This document shows positions 54,064 through 61,319 of a stretch of 64,000 nucleotides of DNA, piece after piece (the first letter of the stretch is position 1; each line of letters starts with the position of its first letter). The notes below the pieces were generated by a model, which saw only the letters and a list, made by a program, of their open reading frames with translations, searched no databases and was not told where the DNA came from. A program made the position numbers and the translations under genes. Origin of the DNA: Janthinobacterium sp. CG3 (GTDB lineage Bacteria; Pseudomonadota; Gammaproteobacteria; Burkholderiales; Burkholderiaceae_D); contig NZ_KB467824.1 of the NCBI RefSeq assembly GCF_000344615.1, positions 3,871,767 through 3,935,766 on the forward strand, read 5' to 3'.

Positions 54064-54561
54064 TTAGGCGGCGTGGCCTTTTTCCGCGTCCGAGATGATG
54101 CGGCGCATGCTGTCGCTGGCCGCCGGCCCCGGCGCGAAGCCATAGTATTCGTCGTTGATCGGCAACCCGGTCATGGCGTCCACCAGCACCGGATCGGCGG
54201 CCAGTCCGGTGTCGCGGCTGGCGATCACCAGGCTGGCGCCCTCGGGCGCGAATTGCTCGTTGCCCCAGGCGATGAAGGCCAGCAGGACCGGCTTGAACGA
54301 CAAGCCGGACTTGGTCAGCACATAGTCGTAGCGCGGCGGCTTGGCGCAGTACAGGCGGCGCGCCATCAGCCCGCCGTCGACCAGATCGGCCAGGCGCCGC
54401 GTCAGGATGGTCGGCGCGATCTTCAAGCTCTTTTCAAATTCGTCGAAACGCGTCTTGCCGTAGAAAGCCTCGCGCAAAATCAGGATGCTCCACCACTCGC
54501 CGACCCGGCCCAGACTGCGCGCGATCGGGCAAGGCATGCTGCCGAAATCCGTATGTTTCAT
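54064..54561 (-). CDS. HxlR-family transcriptional regulator
   Basis: A 165-residue winged-helix regulator. CPIARSLGRVGEWWSILILREAFYGKTRFDEFEKSLKIAPTILTRRLADLVDGGLMARR is the HxlR core; the N-terminal Cys of CPIA may sense electrophiles in this family. GGAGGGG precedes the ATG. It is convergent with the ABM gene and may regulate it. It has an unusual C-terminal tail (PGPAASDSMRRIISDAEKGHAA). Confidence 0.9.
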   Translation of the reverse strand: MKHTDFGSMPCPIARSLGRVGEWWSILILREAFYGKTRFDEFEKSLKIAPTILTRRLADLVDGGLMARRLYCAKPPRYDYVLTKSGLSFKPVLLAFIAWGNEQFAPEGASLVIASRDTGLAADPVLVDAMTGLPINDEYYGFAPGPAASDSMRRIISDAEKGHAA

Positions 54562-54790
54562 AAGCCCCTCCAAGATTGAAATGATTTGGCGCCGACTCTT
54601 TTTTTCGGGCGTACGCCACACATGCATGGGCCGATTATTAGGCATCTAAAAAATGCGCGCCTTTACTTGCGGCGGAAAAGCTTTTGAAAGACGAGAAAAT
54701 GTGCAAAAAAAACATCTAAGATCGGGCGCCAATCCGAAGCAACGGTTTTCCGGCGACAGAAAAGCATAAAACAATAAAAACAAAGGCATA

Positions 54791-55609
54791 ATGACCACAT
54801 CGCGCATCTGTATTGAGCAAACCATGCATACGGCACACGCCACCAGCGAAAAGAACATTCTGATTGTCGACGACTCGCCGTTCGAGCAGCGCATGTTGGT
54901 CGACCTGCTCAGCGAGGGGCCGTACCGCACCAGCGTGGCCTTCAACGGCTTCCAGGGATACCAGCTGGCCCTGGGCACCCGCCCCGACCTGATCTTGCTC
55001 GACGTGCGCATGCCGGAGATGGACGGCTACGCCGCCTGCCGCCTGCTGAAGGCGAATCCGCGCACGCACGACATCCCGGTGATCTTCCTGAGCGGCGCCG
55101 ACGCCGACGAGGAACGCCTGATGGGCCTGTCGGTGGGGGCGGTCGACTATGTGTCGAAACCGTTTACGCCGGCCGAGCTGTCCGCGCGCATCCATGTGCA
55201 CCTGAACCTGATGCTGCGCGTCGAGCCGCCGCGCCCGGCCGCCCCGGCGCCGGTGCAGGAGCCCGACGAGGTTTACGTGAACGCCGTCAAGCGCCTGATC
55301 CTGGACAACCTGGCGACCCTGCCCGACCTGGCCGAAATCGCCCGCCGCGTCGGCACCTACCGCGAAAAACTGTCGCAGATGTTCCGCGCCCAGACCGGCA
55401 TGACGGTGTTCGCCTTTATCCGCGAGGCGCGCATCGAGCGCAGCATGGCGCTGCTGCGCGAGACCGACATCGAGGTGCAGGATATCGCGCTGCTGGTCGG
55501 CTTCAACAACGCCGGCAACTTCGCCACCGCCTTCCGCGGCAAAGCGGGCGTCACGCCCAGCGCCTACCGCCAGCAACTGGCCGAGCAGGAAAGCGCCGCC
55601 AACACTTAA
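54791..55609 (+). CDS. response regulator with AraC-type DNA-binding output
   Basis: A 272-residue protein. The receiver domain (~22-140) has VDDSP, phosphoacceptor Asp71 in LILLDVRMPEMDG, and the Lys of DYVSKPFTP. A Pro-rich linker leads to a C-terminal AraC-type double HTH (LADLAEIARRVGTYREKLSQMFRAQTGMTVFAFIREARIERSMALL...FNNAGNFATAFRGKAGVTPSAYR). AAAGG precedes the ATG at 54791. It is next to the TonB receptor gene, tail to tail. No histidine kinase lies nearby. Confidence 0.9.
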   Translation: MTTSRICIEQTMHTAHATSEKNILIVDDSPFEQRMLVDLLSEGPYRTSVAFNGFQGYQLALGTRPDLILLDVRMPEMDGYAACRLLKANPRTHDIPVIFLSGADADEERLMGLSVGAVDYVSKPFTPAELSARIHVHLNLMLRVEPPRPAAPAPVQEPDEVYVNAVKRLILDNLATLPDLAEIARRVGTYREKLSQMFRAQTGMTVFAFIREARIERSMALLRETDIEVQDIALLVGFNNAGNFATAFRGKAGVTPSAYRQQLAEQESAANT

Positions 55610-55632
55610 TGCGGCGCAGTTGGCGCGCCTTT

Positions 55633-55720
55633 CGTAGGTCGGATTAGCCGCAACGGCGTAACCCGACTGGCGCCGGCGGCGGCGCCGCGTCGGATTACGC
55701 TGCGCCCATCCGACCCACGG
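55633..55720. repeat. double family A palindrome (copy A4)
   Basis: CGTAGGTCGGATTAGCC...CGGCGTAACCCGAC is followed by a second unit GTCGGATTACG...CATCCGACCCACG. It lies between the convergent response regulator and TonB receptor genes. It is the most complete copy in the window and defines the family. Confidence 0.8.
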
Positions 55721-55726
55721 CAGGCG

Positions 55727-58285
55727 TCAGAACTTGTAGTTCAACTTGACCGAGGCGAAGCGGCCGCGCGGGTCGGCCTGGGTATAGTCGAAGAAGTCGG
55801 TCGAGCTGTCCCACGACGGCCGCTTGTTGCCCAGGTTTTGCACGATGAAGCTCACGCTGGCCGCCGGCGTCACCTTCCACGCAAGATTCGCGTCGAGCGT
55901 GCTGAACGCCGCCACCCGCTCCCGCGGGCGCTTGCCCTGGCGGTAGGCGCCGACGTAGTTCCAGGTCAGCGTGTTGGACCAGGCGCCGATGTCCCAGGTG
56001 GCGCCGCTGACGCCGCGCCACGTCGGGATCGAGCCGAAGTGGTTGTTGCCGGCGCCGTTGGTCGGCGCCTCGCCCTCGGACAAGGGCGCGGCGAAGCGCA
56101 GCACCCGGCTGAGCTGGCCATTCAGCGTCAGATTACCCCAAGCGCCGCCGAGGAAGCGCTGGCGCAGGTCGATGTCGAGGCCGGACACTTCGCGGTCGCC
56201 CTGGTTGCCGTATTGCACGTACAAGGTGCTGATGCGGCCCTGCGGGTCGCGCGCGATCTGGGCCGGGAAGCGCGCCTCGTTGGCGATGATGGTGTCGGAA
56301 CTCTCGGTGCCGATGATGCCGTGCTGCTTGATGCGGTAGTAGTCGACGCCGACGCTGCTGTTGCCGCTCGGCGCGATCACCACGCCCAGGTTCAGGTTGT
56401 TCGAGCGCTCCGGCCGCAGCGCCGTGTTGGCCTTGCTGATCTGCGTCACGCCGCGGGTCTGGGTCGGCGAGATCGGGTCGCGCGGATCGAGCACGCTGGT
56501 GTAACTGACGGCGCTGCTGTTGGTGATTTCCGGCAGCGACGGCGCGCGAAAGCCGCGCGAGACGGTGGCGCGCAGCAGCAGCCAGTCGGCGCCCTGGTAG
56601 CGCAGCGCCGCCTTCGGCGAAAAGGCCCGGCCGAAGTCGCTGTAATGGTCGGCGCGCCCGGCCAGGTTCAGGTTCAGCTTGGCCACCACCGGCACGTTGA
56701 ATTCGGCGAACAGGGCCGTGACGTCGCGGCTGCCGTCGATGATGTTCAGCGCCGGGCGCAACTCGGTACCCGACAACACCGCCGTCGAGGTCTGCGAATC
56801 CATCCGTTCGCGGCGCCACTGGGCGCCGGCGGCGAAGCCGAGCGGGCCGGCCGGCAACGCCAGCAAATCTTTCGAGGCCGACAGGTCGAGCGTGCTCAGG
56901 GTCGAGGCGGCCGGCCGCAGCGTCGACAGGCGCAGGCGCTGGCGCAGCGCCTCGCTATTTTGCGACTGGTCGGCGAAGTTGTAGCTGCCGTCCGCCAGCA
57001 CCTTCTCGAACGCATAGCGGTTGACGAAATTTTGCACCGTCTCCTCCAGCCGGCTGCCGGAGCGGCCCAGCGAGGCGTCCCAGTCCCAGCCGGCGCGGCT
57101 GCCCTTGGCGCCGGCCAGCGCACGGTAAAAGGTGACCTGGTCGCTTTTTAGGCGCGGCCCGAGGTCGAACAGCGTGGCGACGAAGGGCAGCGGCGTGGCG
57201 CCGGGATTGTTCGGATGGCCCACCGGTAGCACCGTCGGGATCGTATCGAGCGCCTGGCGGTCCTGGTTCCACGCGCGCAGGCTGCTGCTGACCGACAGCG
57301 GCGCGGCGAAGGTCTGGTCGGCGCGCGAATAGCTGTGCAGCAGCTCGGCGTAGGCCTCGCTGTCGGCGTCCAGGCGCAGCGTGCCGCGCAGCGAGGAGTG
57401 GACCCGCTTGATGCCCGGGATCAGCGTGCTGTAGGGCGCCGGATTGTAGGCCAGCACCTTGCCGCTCTTGTCCGGATTGATGCTGTCGTAGGGCGTCAAT
57501 TGCAGCGGCCCCTGCGCCCCGCCCAGCAACTGGGTCGGCTGGCCGCCGGTGTAATTGGTGATCGGCCACGACAGCGTACCGCCGTTCTGGCCGCGGAAGT
57601 CGGCCGCGCGCATCCAGCCGACATCGCTCTGCTGCAACTTGTCGCGCTGCTGCGCGTCGACCGACAAGACCACGCTGTAGCCGTCGTCCCGCAGTGTGCC
57701 GAAGCCGGTTTGCAGGCTGGCGCTGCGCTCGTTCTGGCCGGTGCCTTCGGTCGACGCGCCGGCCTGGGCGCCCAGCTCGGTGCCGCTGAATTCCTTGTAC
57801 AAAATAATGTTGACCACGCCGGCCACCGCGTCCGAGCCGTAGACCGACGAGGCGCCGTCCTTCAGGATCTCGATGCGCTGCACCGCCGCCATCGGCAGGC
57901 TGTTCAGGTCGACGAAGGTCTCTTGCAAATCCTGCGCGGTGGCGTAGCTGCTGACGCGCTTGCCGTTGACCAGGATCAGGGTGTTTTTCTGGCCGATGCC
58001 GCGCAGCGACAAACCGGCGGTGCCGGCCGAAAAACTGCCGGTGTACTGCTCGTTGTAACTATTGCCGCTGTTGGCGGAAATGGACCGGATGACGTCGGCG
58101 ATGCTGGCCTTGCCGCTGGCCTTGAGTTCCTTGGCGCTGATCACCTGGACCGCGCTGGCGCCCTCCTTTTGCGTGACGCGGATATTCGAACCGGTCACGA
58201 CGACCCGCTCCAGCGTGTCGGCGGCGGCGGCGAACGAGGGAAAGGCGGCGGCGATGGCCAGACTGATACTGAGTGGTTTGAACAT
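55727..58285 (-). CDS. TonB-dependent outer membrane receptor
   Basis: An 852-residue receptor with a signal peptide (FKPLSISLAIAAAFPSFAAAA). A TonB-box-like LERVVVTGSNIR is followed by the plug (EGASAVQVISAKELKASGKASIADVIRS... ILVNGKRVSSYATAQD...VQRIEILKDGASSVYGSDAVAGVVNIIL). The C-terminal barrel ends RFASVKLNYKF with a terminal Phe. AGAGGAA precedes the ATG. The substrate could be a carbohydrate, siderophore or peptide; the plug has no diagnostic motif. TonB/ExbB/ExbD are not in the window. Confidence 0.92.
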   Translation of the reverse strand: MFKPLSISLAIAAAFPSFAAAADTLERVVVTGSNIRVTQKEGASAVQVISAKELKASGKASIADVIRSISANSGNSYNEQYTGSFSAGTAGLSLRGIGQKNTLILVNGKRVSSYATAQDLQETFVDLNSLPMAAVQRIEILKDGASSVYGSDAVAGVVNIILYKEFSGTELGAQAGASTEGTGQNERSASLQTGFGTLRDDGYSVVLSVDAQQRDKLQQSDVGWMRAADFRGQNGGTLSWPITNYTGGQPTQLLGGAQGPLQLTPYDSINPDKSGKVLAYNPAPYSTLIPGIKRVHSSLRGTLRLDADSEAYAELLHSYSRADQTFAAPLSVSSSLRAWNQDRQALDTIPTVLPVGHPNNPGATPLPFVATLFDLGPRLKSDQVTFYRALAGAKGSRAGWDWDASLGRSGSRLEETVQNFVNRYAFEKVLADGSYNFADQSQNSEALRQRLRLSTLRPAASTLSTLDLSASKDLLALPAGPLGFAAGAQWRRERMDSQTSTAVLSGTELRPALNIIDGSRDVTALFAEFNVPVVAKLNLNLAGRADHYSDFGRAFSPKAALRYQGADWLLLRATVSRGFRAPSLPEITNSSAVSYTSVLDPRDPISPTQTRGVTQISKANTALRPERSNNLNLGVVIAPSGNSSVGVDYYRIKQHGIIGTESSDTIIANEARFPAQIARDPQGRISTLYVQYGNQGDREVSGLDIDLRQRFLGGAWGNLTLNGQLSRVLRFAAPLSEGEAPTNGAGNNHFGSIPTWRGVSGATWDIGAWSNTLTWNYVGAYRQGKRPRERVAAFSTLDANLAWKVTPAASVSFIVQNLGNKRPSWDSSTDFFDYTQADPRGRFASVKLNYKF

Positions 58286-58501
58286 GGGTTCCTCTTGTTG
58301 GGATTGGAGCCCCCTTTTGGGTAAAGGGGGCGTACGGGCGCCATCCGGCCTTGTGGACCGGGGGCACGGGTAATGCCAGGGAGAAACCACTATAAGGGCC
58401 GGTTTTCATTCCACGAACGAATTAAAACCAGCTTGTATATACAATTTGGAAATAAGCCGGGAGCCATATCGGGCGCAGCAACCATCCGTCGGCAGCGGCT
58501 C

Positions 58502-58538
58502 GTCGTCGGATTACGCGTTCCGCTCATCCGACCTACGC
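58502..58538. repeat. family A palindrome (copy A5)
   Basis: GTCGGATTACG pairs with CATCCGACCTACG across GCGTTCCGCT. It is the right-hand unit of A4, upstream of the TonB receptor gene start. Confidence 0.6.
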
Positions 58539-58555
58539 AACCTTCACTTGGCGGC

Positions 58556-58608
58556 ATTAGGGCCAGACCCCGAGGCTCTGCCCGCGGGCTTGCGCCTCCG
58601 GTTTTACT
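58556..58608. repeat. family C palindrome (copy C6)
   Basis: GGGCCAGACCCCG...CTCTGCCCGCGG and the tail GCGCCTCCGGTTTTAC resemble C2 and C5. It lies just after the stop of the small basic protein gene (leftward). Confidence 0.5.
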
Positions 58609-58612
58609 GACG

Positions 58613-58795
58613 TCACGCGTCGTCGCCGCCCGCCCCTTTGCGCCCCGCCAGCAGCAAATGCAACTGGTGCTTTTCGGCGCGGCGCGCCAGCCGCTGCGGC
58701 TGCTCGCCCTGGTGCGAACCGGCGCGCCGGCTCTTGGCCGCCACCGCCAATGGGTTGCGCGGCTTCGGCAATGTGATTTTAATCTTGGTTGGCAT
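58613..58795 (-). CDS. small basic protein (KITLPKPRNP family)
   Basis: A 60-residue protein: MPTKIKITLPKPRNPLAVAA, then RRAGSHQ and a basic C-terminal half ending GAGGDDA. The I-x-L-P-K-P-R-N-P...R-x-A-G-S-H pattern recurs in small hypothetical proteins of Burkholderiales as I remember them, so it is probably real. High Lys/Arg content suggests nucleic-acid or ribosome contact. A start at 58810 (MKEIVMPTK) is also possible. A terminator-bearing structured leader lies 68 bases upstream. Confidence 0.6.
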   Translation of the reverse strand: MPTKIKITLPKPRNPLAVAAKSRRAGSHQGEQPQRLARRAEKHQLHLLLAGRKGAGGDDA

Positions 58796-58863
58796 AACAA
58801 TTTCTTTCATGGTTTGTTATGCCGGGGTGGGCGCGGCACGCGGAAAACGTGCCCGGAAACGCA

Positions 58864-58893
58864 AAACCCCGGCGAGTTTCCTCACCGGGGTTC
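58864..58893 (-). terminator. rho-independent terminator
   Basis: Minus strand: CCCCGGTGAG, loop GAAA, CTCGCCGGGG (one G-U pair), then TTTTGCGTTT. A further small hairpin GGCACG/CGTGCC lies just downstream (58835-58854). Confidence 0.8.
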
Positions 58894-59040
58894 AAGTATG
58901 GAACGACCGGCTCGGGATCGGCAACGATGGCCGACGACCCCGGGCAGTCATGCCCGAGGCTATGGGTGGTGCGCATTGCTGATAGCCGTACGTGGCATGC
59001 TCGGTCCTTTCATAAAAAGTAGGGTTCATCAAACTTCAGA
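58864..59040 (-). ncRNA. structured leader or small RNA ending in a strong terminator
   Basis: On the minus strand three hairpins follow one another: CCTCGGGCA/TGCCCGGGG (58939-58960), TCGGC/GCCGA (58919-58935), and a 10-bp GC stem with GAAA loop followed by TTTTGCGTTT (58864-58893), a rho-independent terminator. A good promoter (59047-59075) would give a ~175-base transcript. Near its start is AAGGA, six bases, ATG and a 12-residue frame (MPRTAISNAHHP). It is either a free small RNA or a transcription attenuator for the basic protein gene at 58613-58795. I could not match it to a known RNA family. Confidence 0.45.
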
Positions 59041-59046
59041 GACGCG

Positions 59047-59075
59047 ATTCTGCGACAAGTCGATGCGCGCGTCAA
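59047..59075 (-). promoter_or_regulatory. sigma70-like promoter for the structured RNA
   Basis: Minus-strand TTGACG (59070-59075) and CAGAAT (59047-59052) are separated by exactly 17 bases. The predicted start near 59040 is 46 bases after the stop of the enoyl-CoA isomerase-like gene's 3' end side, in otherwise non-coding sequence. Confidence 0.5.
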
Positions 59076-59121
59076 ACGGTATTTAACAACCGTTTTCCAG
59101 CGCGCCGCCGTGCTCGCGGAA

Positions 59122-59901
59122 TCAGGCGAACTTGCTGAAGTCCGGCTTGCGCTTCTCGAAGAAGGCGGTGAACGCCTCTTTCGCCTCCGGCGCCAGCAGC
59201 ATGGCGCCGAACAGCTTGTTTTCCTCGGCCATCGTGTCGACGATGGGCGCGGCGCGGTGGTTCTTCATCAATTGCTTGGTGGCGCGGATCGACGCCGCCG
59301 GCAACGCCACCAGCTTGGCGGCCTGGCCGCGGGCGAACGGCAGCAATTCGGCCAGCGGCAGCACCTTAGCCACCAGGCCCATTTGCAGCGCCTCGTCGGC
59401 CAGGAAGGCTTCGCCCAGCATCAGCTTTTCGGCCGCGCGCGGGTAGCCGGCCAGTTGCGTGAACAGCAGGCTGGAGGCGAATTCCGGGCACAGGCCCAGT
59501 TGCACGAATGGCATGGAGAACTTGGCGTTGTCGGCCGCGTAGACCAGGTCGCAATGCATCAGCAGCGTGGTGCCGATGCCGACCGCGGCGCCGGAGACGG
59601 CCGCCACCACCGGCTTGCTGGCGCCGTTCAGCGCGCGCATGAAGCGGAACACCGGGCGCTCTTCAAACACTTCGCCGGCGCTCGGGCGCGCGGTCTTGGC
59701 GAAATCGTCGAGGTCGTTGCCGGCGGTGAAAATCTCCGGCTGGCCGATGATCAGGATGGCGCGCACGGCGGCGTCTTGCTCGCCGTCGTTGATGGCGTCG
59801 GCCATCGCCTGGTACATCGTCGTGGTGATCGCGTTCTTGCGCTCCGGGCGGTTGAATTGAATCGTCAGGACGCCGTCGGCCTTGCTGCACAAAATATCCA
59901 T
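59122..59901 (-). CDS. enoyl-CoA hydratase/isomerase family protein, probably a delta3-delta2-enoyl-CoA isomerase
   Basis: A 259-residue crotonase-fold protein. The oxyanion-hole segments are FTAGNDLDDF and GAAVGIGTTLLMHCDLVYAADNAKFSMPFVQLGLCPEFASS. In hydratases the second Glu-bearing segment reads PE-x-x-LG; here it reads MPFVQLGL, with Phe in place of Glu, and only the CPEF Glu remains. The F-x-x-PF-x-x-LG-x-x-PE-x-x-SS pattern is that of ECI2/PECI isomerases, which shift double bonds of unsaturated fatty acids. It follows the thiolase gene after a terminator hairpin. GGAGA precedes the ATG. Confidence 0.8.
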   Translation of the reverse strand: MDILCSKADGVLTIQFNRPERKNAITTTMYQAMADAINDGEQDAAVRAILIIGQPEIFTAGNDLDDFAKTARPSAGEVFEERPVFRFMRALNGASKPVVAAVSGAAVGIGTTLLMHCDLVYAADNAKFSMPFVQLGLCPEFASSLLFTQLAGYPRAAEKLMLGEAFLADEALQMGLVAKVLPLAELLPFARGQAAKLVALPAASIRATKQLMKNHRAAPIVDTMAEENKLFGAMLLAPEAKEAFTAFFEKRKPDFSKFA

Positions 59902-59919
59902 GCTGTCTCCAAATGTAAA

Positions 59920-59953
59920 TAAGGGCGCCCAGGAATTCCTGGCGCGCCCTTTG
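59920..59953 (-). terminator. terminator between the thiolase and isomerase genes
   Basis: AAGGGCGCCCAGGAA pairs with TTCCTGGCGCGCCCTT (one bulge); on the minus strand it is followed by TTATTT. It should cut transcription of the fad operon, making the isomerase gene partly separate. Confidence 0.75.
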
Positions 59954-59973
59954 ATGTTAATTTTAACTCAAGA

Positions 59974-61170
59974 TTACATGCGTTCGAAAATCCCGGCGGC
60001 GCCCATGCCGGCGCCGACGCACATGGTGACCATGCCGTATTTCAGGTTGTTGCGGCGCAGGCCGTGGATCACGGTCGCGGCGCGGATCGCACCGGTGGCG
60101 CCCAGCGGGTGGCCGAGGGCGATCGCGCCGCCCATCGGGTTCACTTTCGACGGGTCCAGGCCGAGGTCGCCGATGACGGCCAGCGCTTGCGCGGCGAACG
60201 CCTCGTTCAGCTCGATCCAGTCGAGTTGGTCCTGGGTGATGCCGGCCGCCTTGCAGGCGTCGGGAATGGCGAATTTGGGGCCGATGCCCATGATTTCCGG
60301 CGGCACGCCGCGCACCGCGAACGAGGAGAACTTCGCCAGCGGGGTCAGGTTGTGCTCGCGCAGGAATTTTTCGCTGACGATCAGCAGCGCGCCGGCGCCG
60401 TCCGACATTTGCGAGCTGTTGGCGGCGGTGACGGAACCCTTGGCTGCGAACACCGGCTTGAGTTTCGCCAGCGATTCGACGCTCGAATCGGCGCGCGCGC
60501 CTTCGTCGGTGTCAACGACGCGGGTGCTGACGTCGATCTTGCCGGTGGCCAGGTTGGGCGTGCGGGTGATGATTTCAACCGGGGTGGTCTCGTCCTTGAA
60601 GAAACCGGCTTGCTGCGCGGCGATGGCGCGGCGGTGCGATTCGACGGCGAAGGCGTCCTGCGCTTCGCGCGAGATTTTCCACTGGGTCGCGACTTTTTCC
60701 GCGGTCAGGCCCATGCCGTAGGCCATGCCGACGTTTTCGTCGGTGAACATGTTCAGGTTCATCGACGGGTGGTGGCCCATCATCGGCACCATCGACATCG
60801 ACTCGATGCCGCCGGCGATCATGGCGTCGCATTCGCCGACGCGGATGCGGTCAGCGGCCATGGCGATGGCGGTGATGCCCGAGGCGCAATAACGGTTGAC
60901 GGTGACGCCGCCGACGGTTTTCGGCAAGCCGGCCAGCAGCACGGCCTGGCGGGCGATGTTGAAGCCCTGCTCCGCTTCCGGGAACGAGCAGCCGATGATG
61001 GCGTCGGTGATCAAGGAAGGGTCCAGGCCCGGCGCTTGCGCCAGGGCCGATTGCAGCACGCGCACCAGCAGGTCGTCCGGGCGGGTGTTCTTGAACATGC
61101 CGCGCGGCGCCTTGCCGATCGGGGTGCGGGTTGCGGAGACGATGTAGGCGTCTTGAAGTTGTTTGCTCAT
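59974..61170 (-). CDS. fadA: acetyl-CoA acyltransferase (beta-ketothiolase)
   Basis: A 398-residue thiolase. The acyl-accepting Cys95 is in VNRYCASGITA, the His in GGAIALGHPLGATGAI and the second Cys in MCVGAGMGAAGIFE, so the active site is complete. Position after the FadN-like gene and the acyl-CoA dehydrogenase gene shows the degradative role: it cleaves 3-ketoacyl-CoA into acetyl-CoA and a shortened acyl-CoA. Full family length. 149 bases separate it from the dehydrogenase/hydratase gene upstream. Confidence 0.93.
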   Translation of the reverse strand: MSKQLQDAYIVSATRTPIGKAPRGMFKNTRPDDLLVRVLQSALAQAPGLDPSLITDAIIGCSFPEAEQGFNIARQAVLLAGLPKTVGGVTVNRYCASGITAIAMAADRIRVGECDAMIAGGIESMSMVPMMGHHPSMNLNMFTDENVGMAYGMGLTAEKVATQWKISREAQDAFAVESHRRAIAAQQAGFFKDETTPVEIITRTPNLATGKIDVSTRVVDTDEGARADSSVESLAKLKPVFAAKGSVTAANSSQMSDGAGALLIVSEKFLREHNLTPLAKFSSFAVRGVPPEIMGIGPKFAIPDACKAAGITQDQLDWIELNEAFAAQALAVIGDLGLDPSKVNPMGGAIALGHPLGATGAIRAATVIHGLRRNNLKYGMVTMCVGAGMGAAGIFERM

Positions 61171-61229
61171 TGTGTTCTTTCAAAAATTTTTGATCGAAGT
61201 TCGGTGCTTCGGAACGACCGTCGTAGCGA

Positions 61230-61305
61230 GACCCGACCCCGGGGTTGTTGCGGCGACGGCGATGCCGCGCTCGGCGTCCCGGGGCCAGTCTTGCCGCGCT
61301 CTTTC
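61230..61305. repeat. family C palindrome (copy C7)
   Basis: ACCCGACCCCGGGG...CCCGGGGCCAGTC flanks an inner GGCGACGGCGATGCCGCGCTCGGC. It fills most of the gap between the FadN-like and thiolase genes. Confidence 0.5.
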
Positions 61306-61319
61306 CGTATCGACCCGGC

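Noticed and set aside
58880-58900. CCGGGGTTCAAGT, resembling a tRNA T-arm
   Set aside because: No acceptor, D or anticodon arms around it; it is the arm of the terminator hairpin.
58992-59008. Plus-strand GCATGCTCGGTCC, identical to 13 bases of the E. coli 6S RNA core
   Set aside because: Flanks do not form the 6S secondary structure and the promoter and terminator are on the other strand; probably chance.
58373-59086. A 237-codon plus-strand frame across the TonB receptor promoter and RNA leader
   Set aside because: It crosses two palindromes and a terminator, lacks a ribosome-binding site and has no family pattern.
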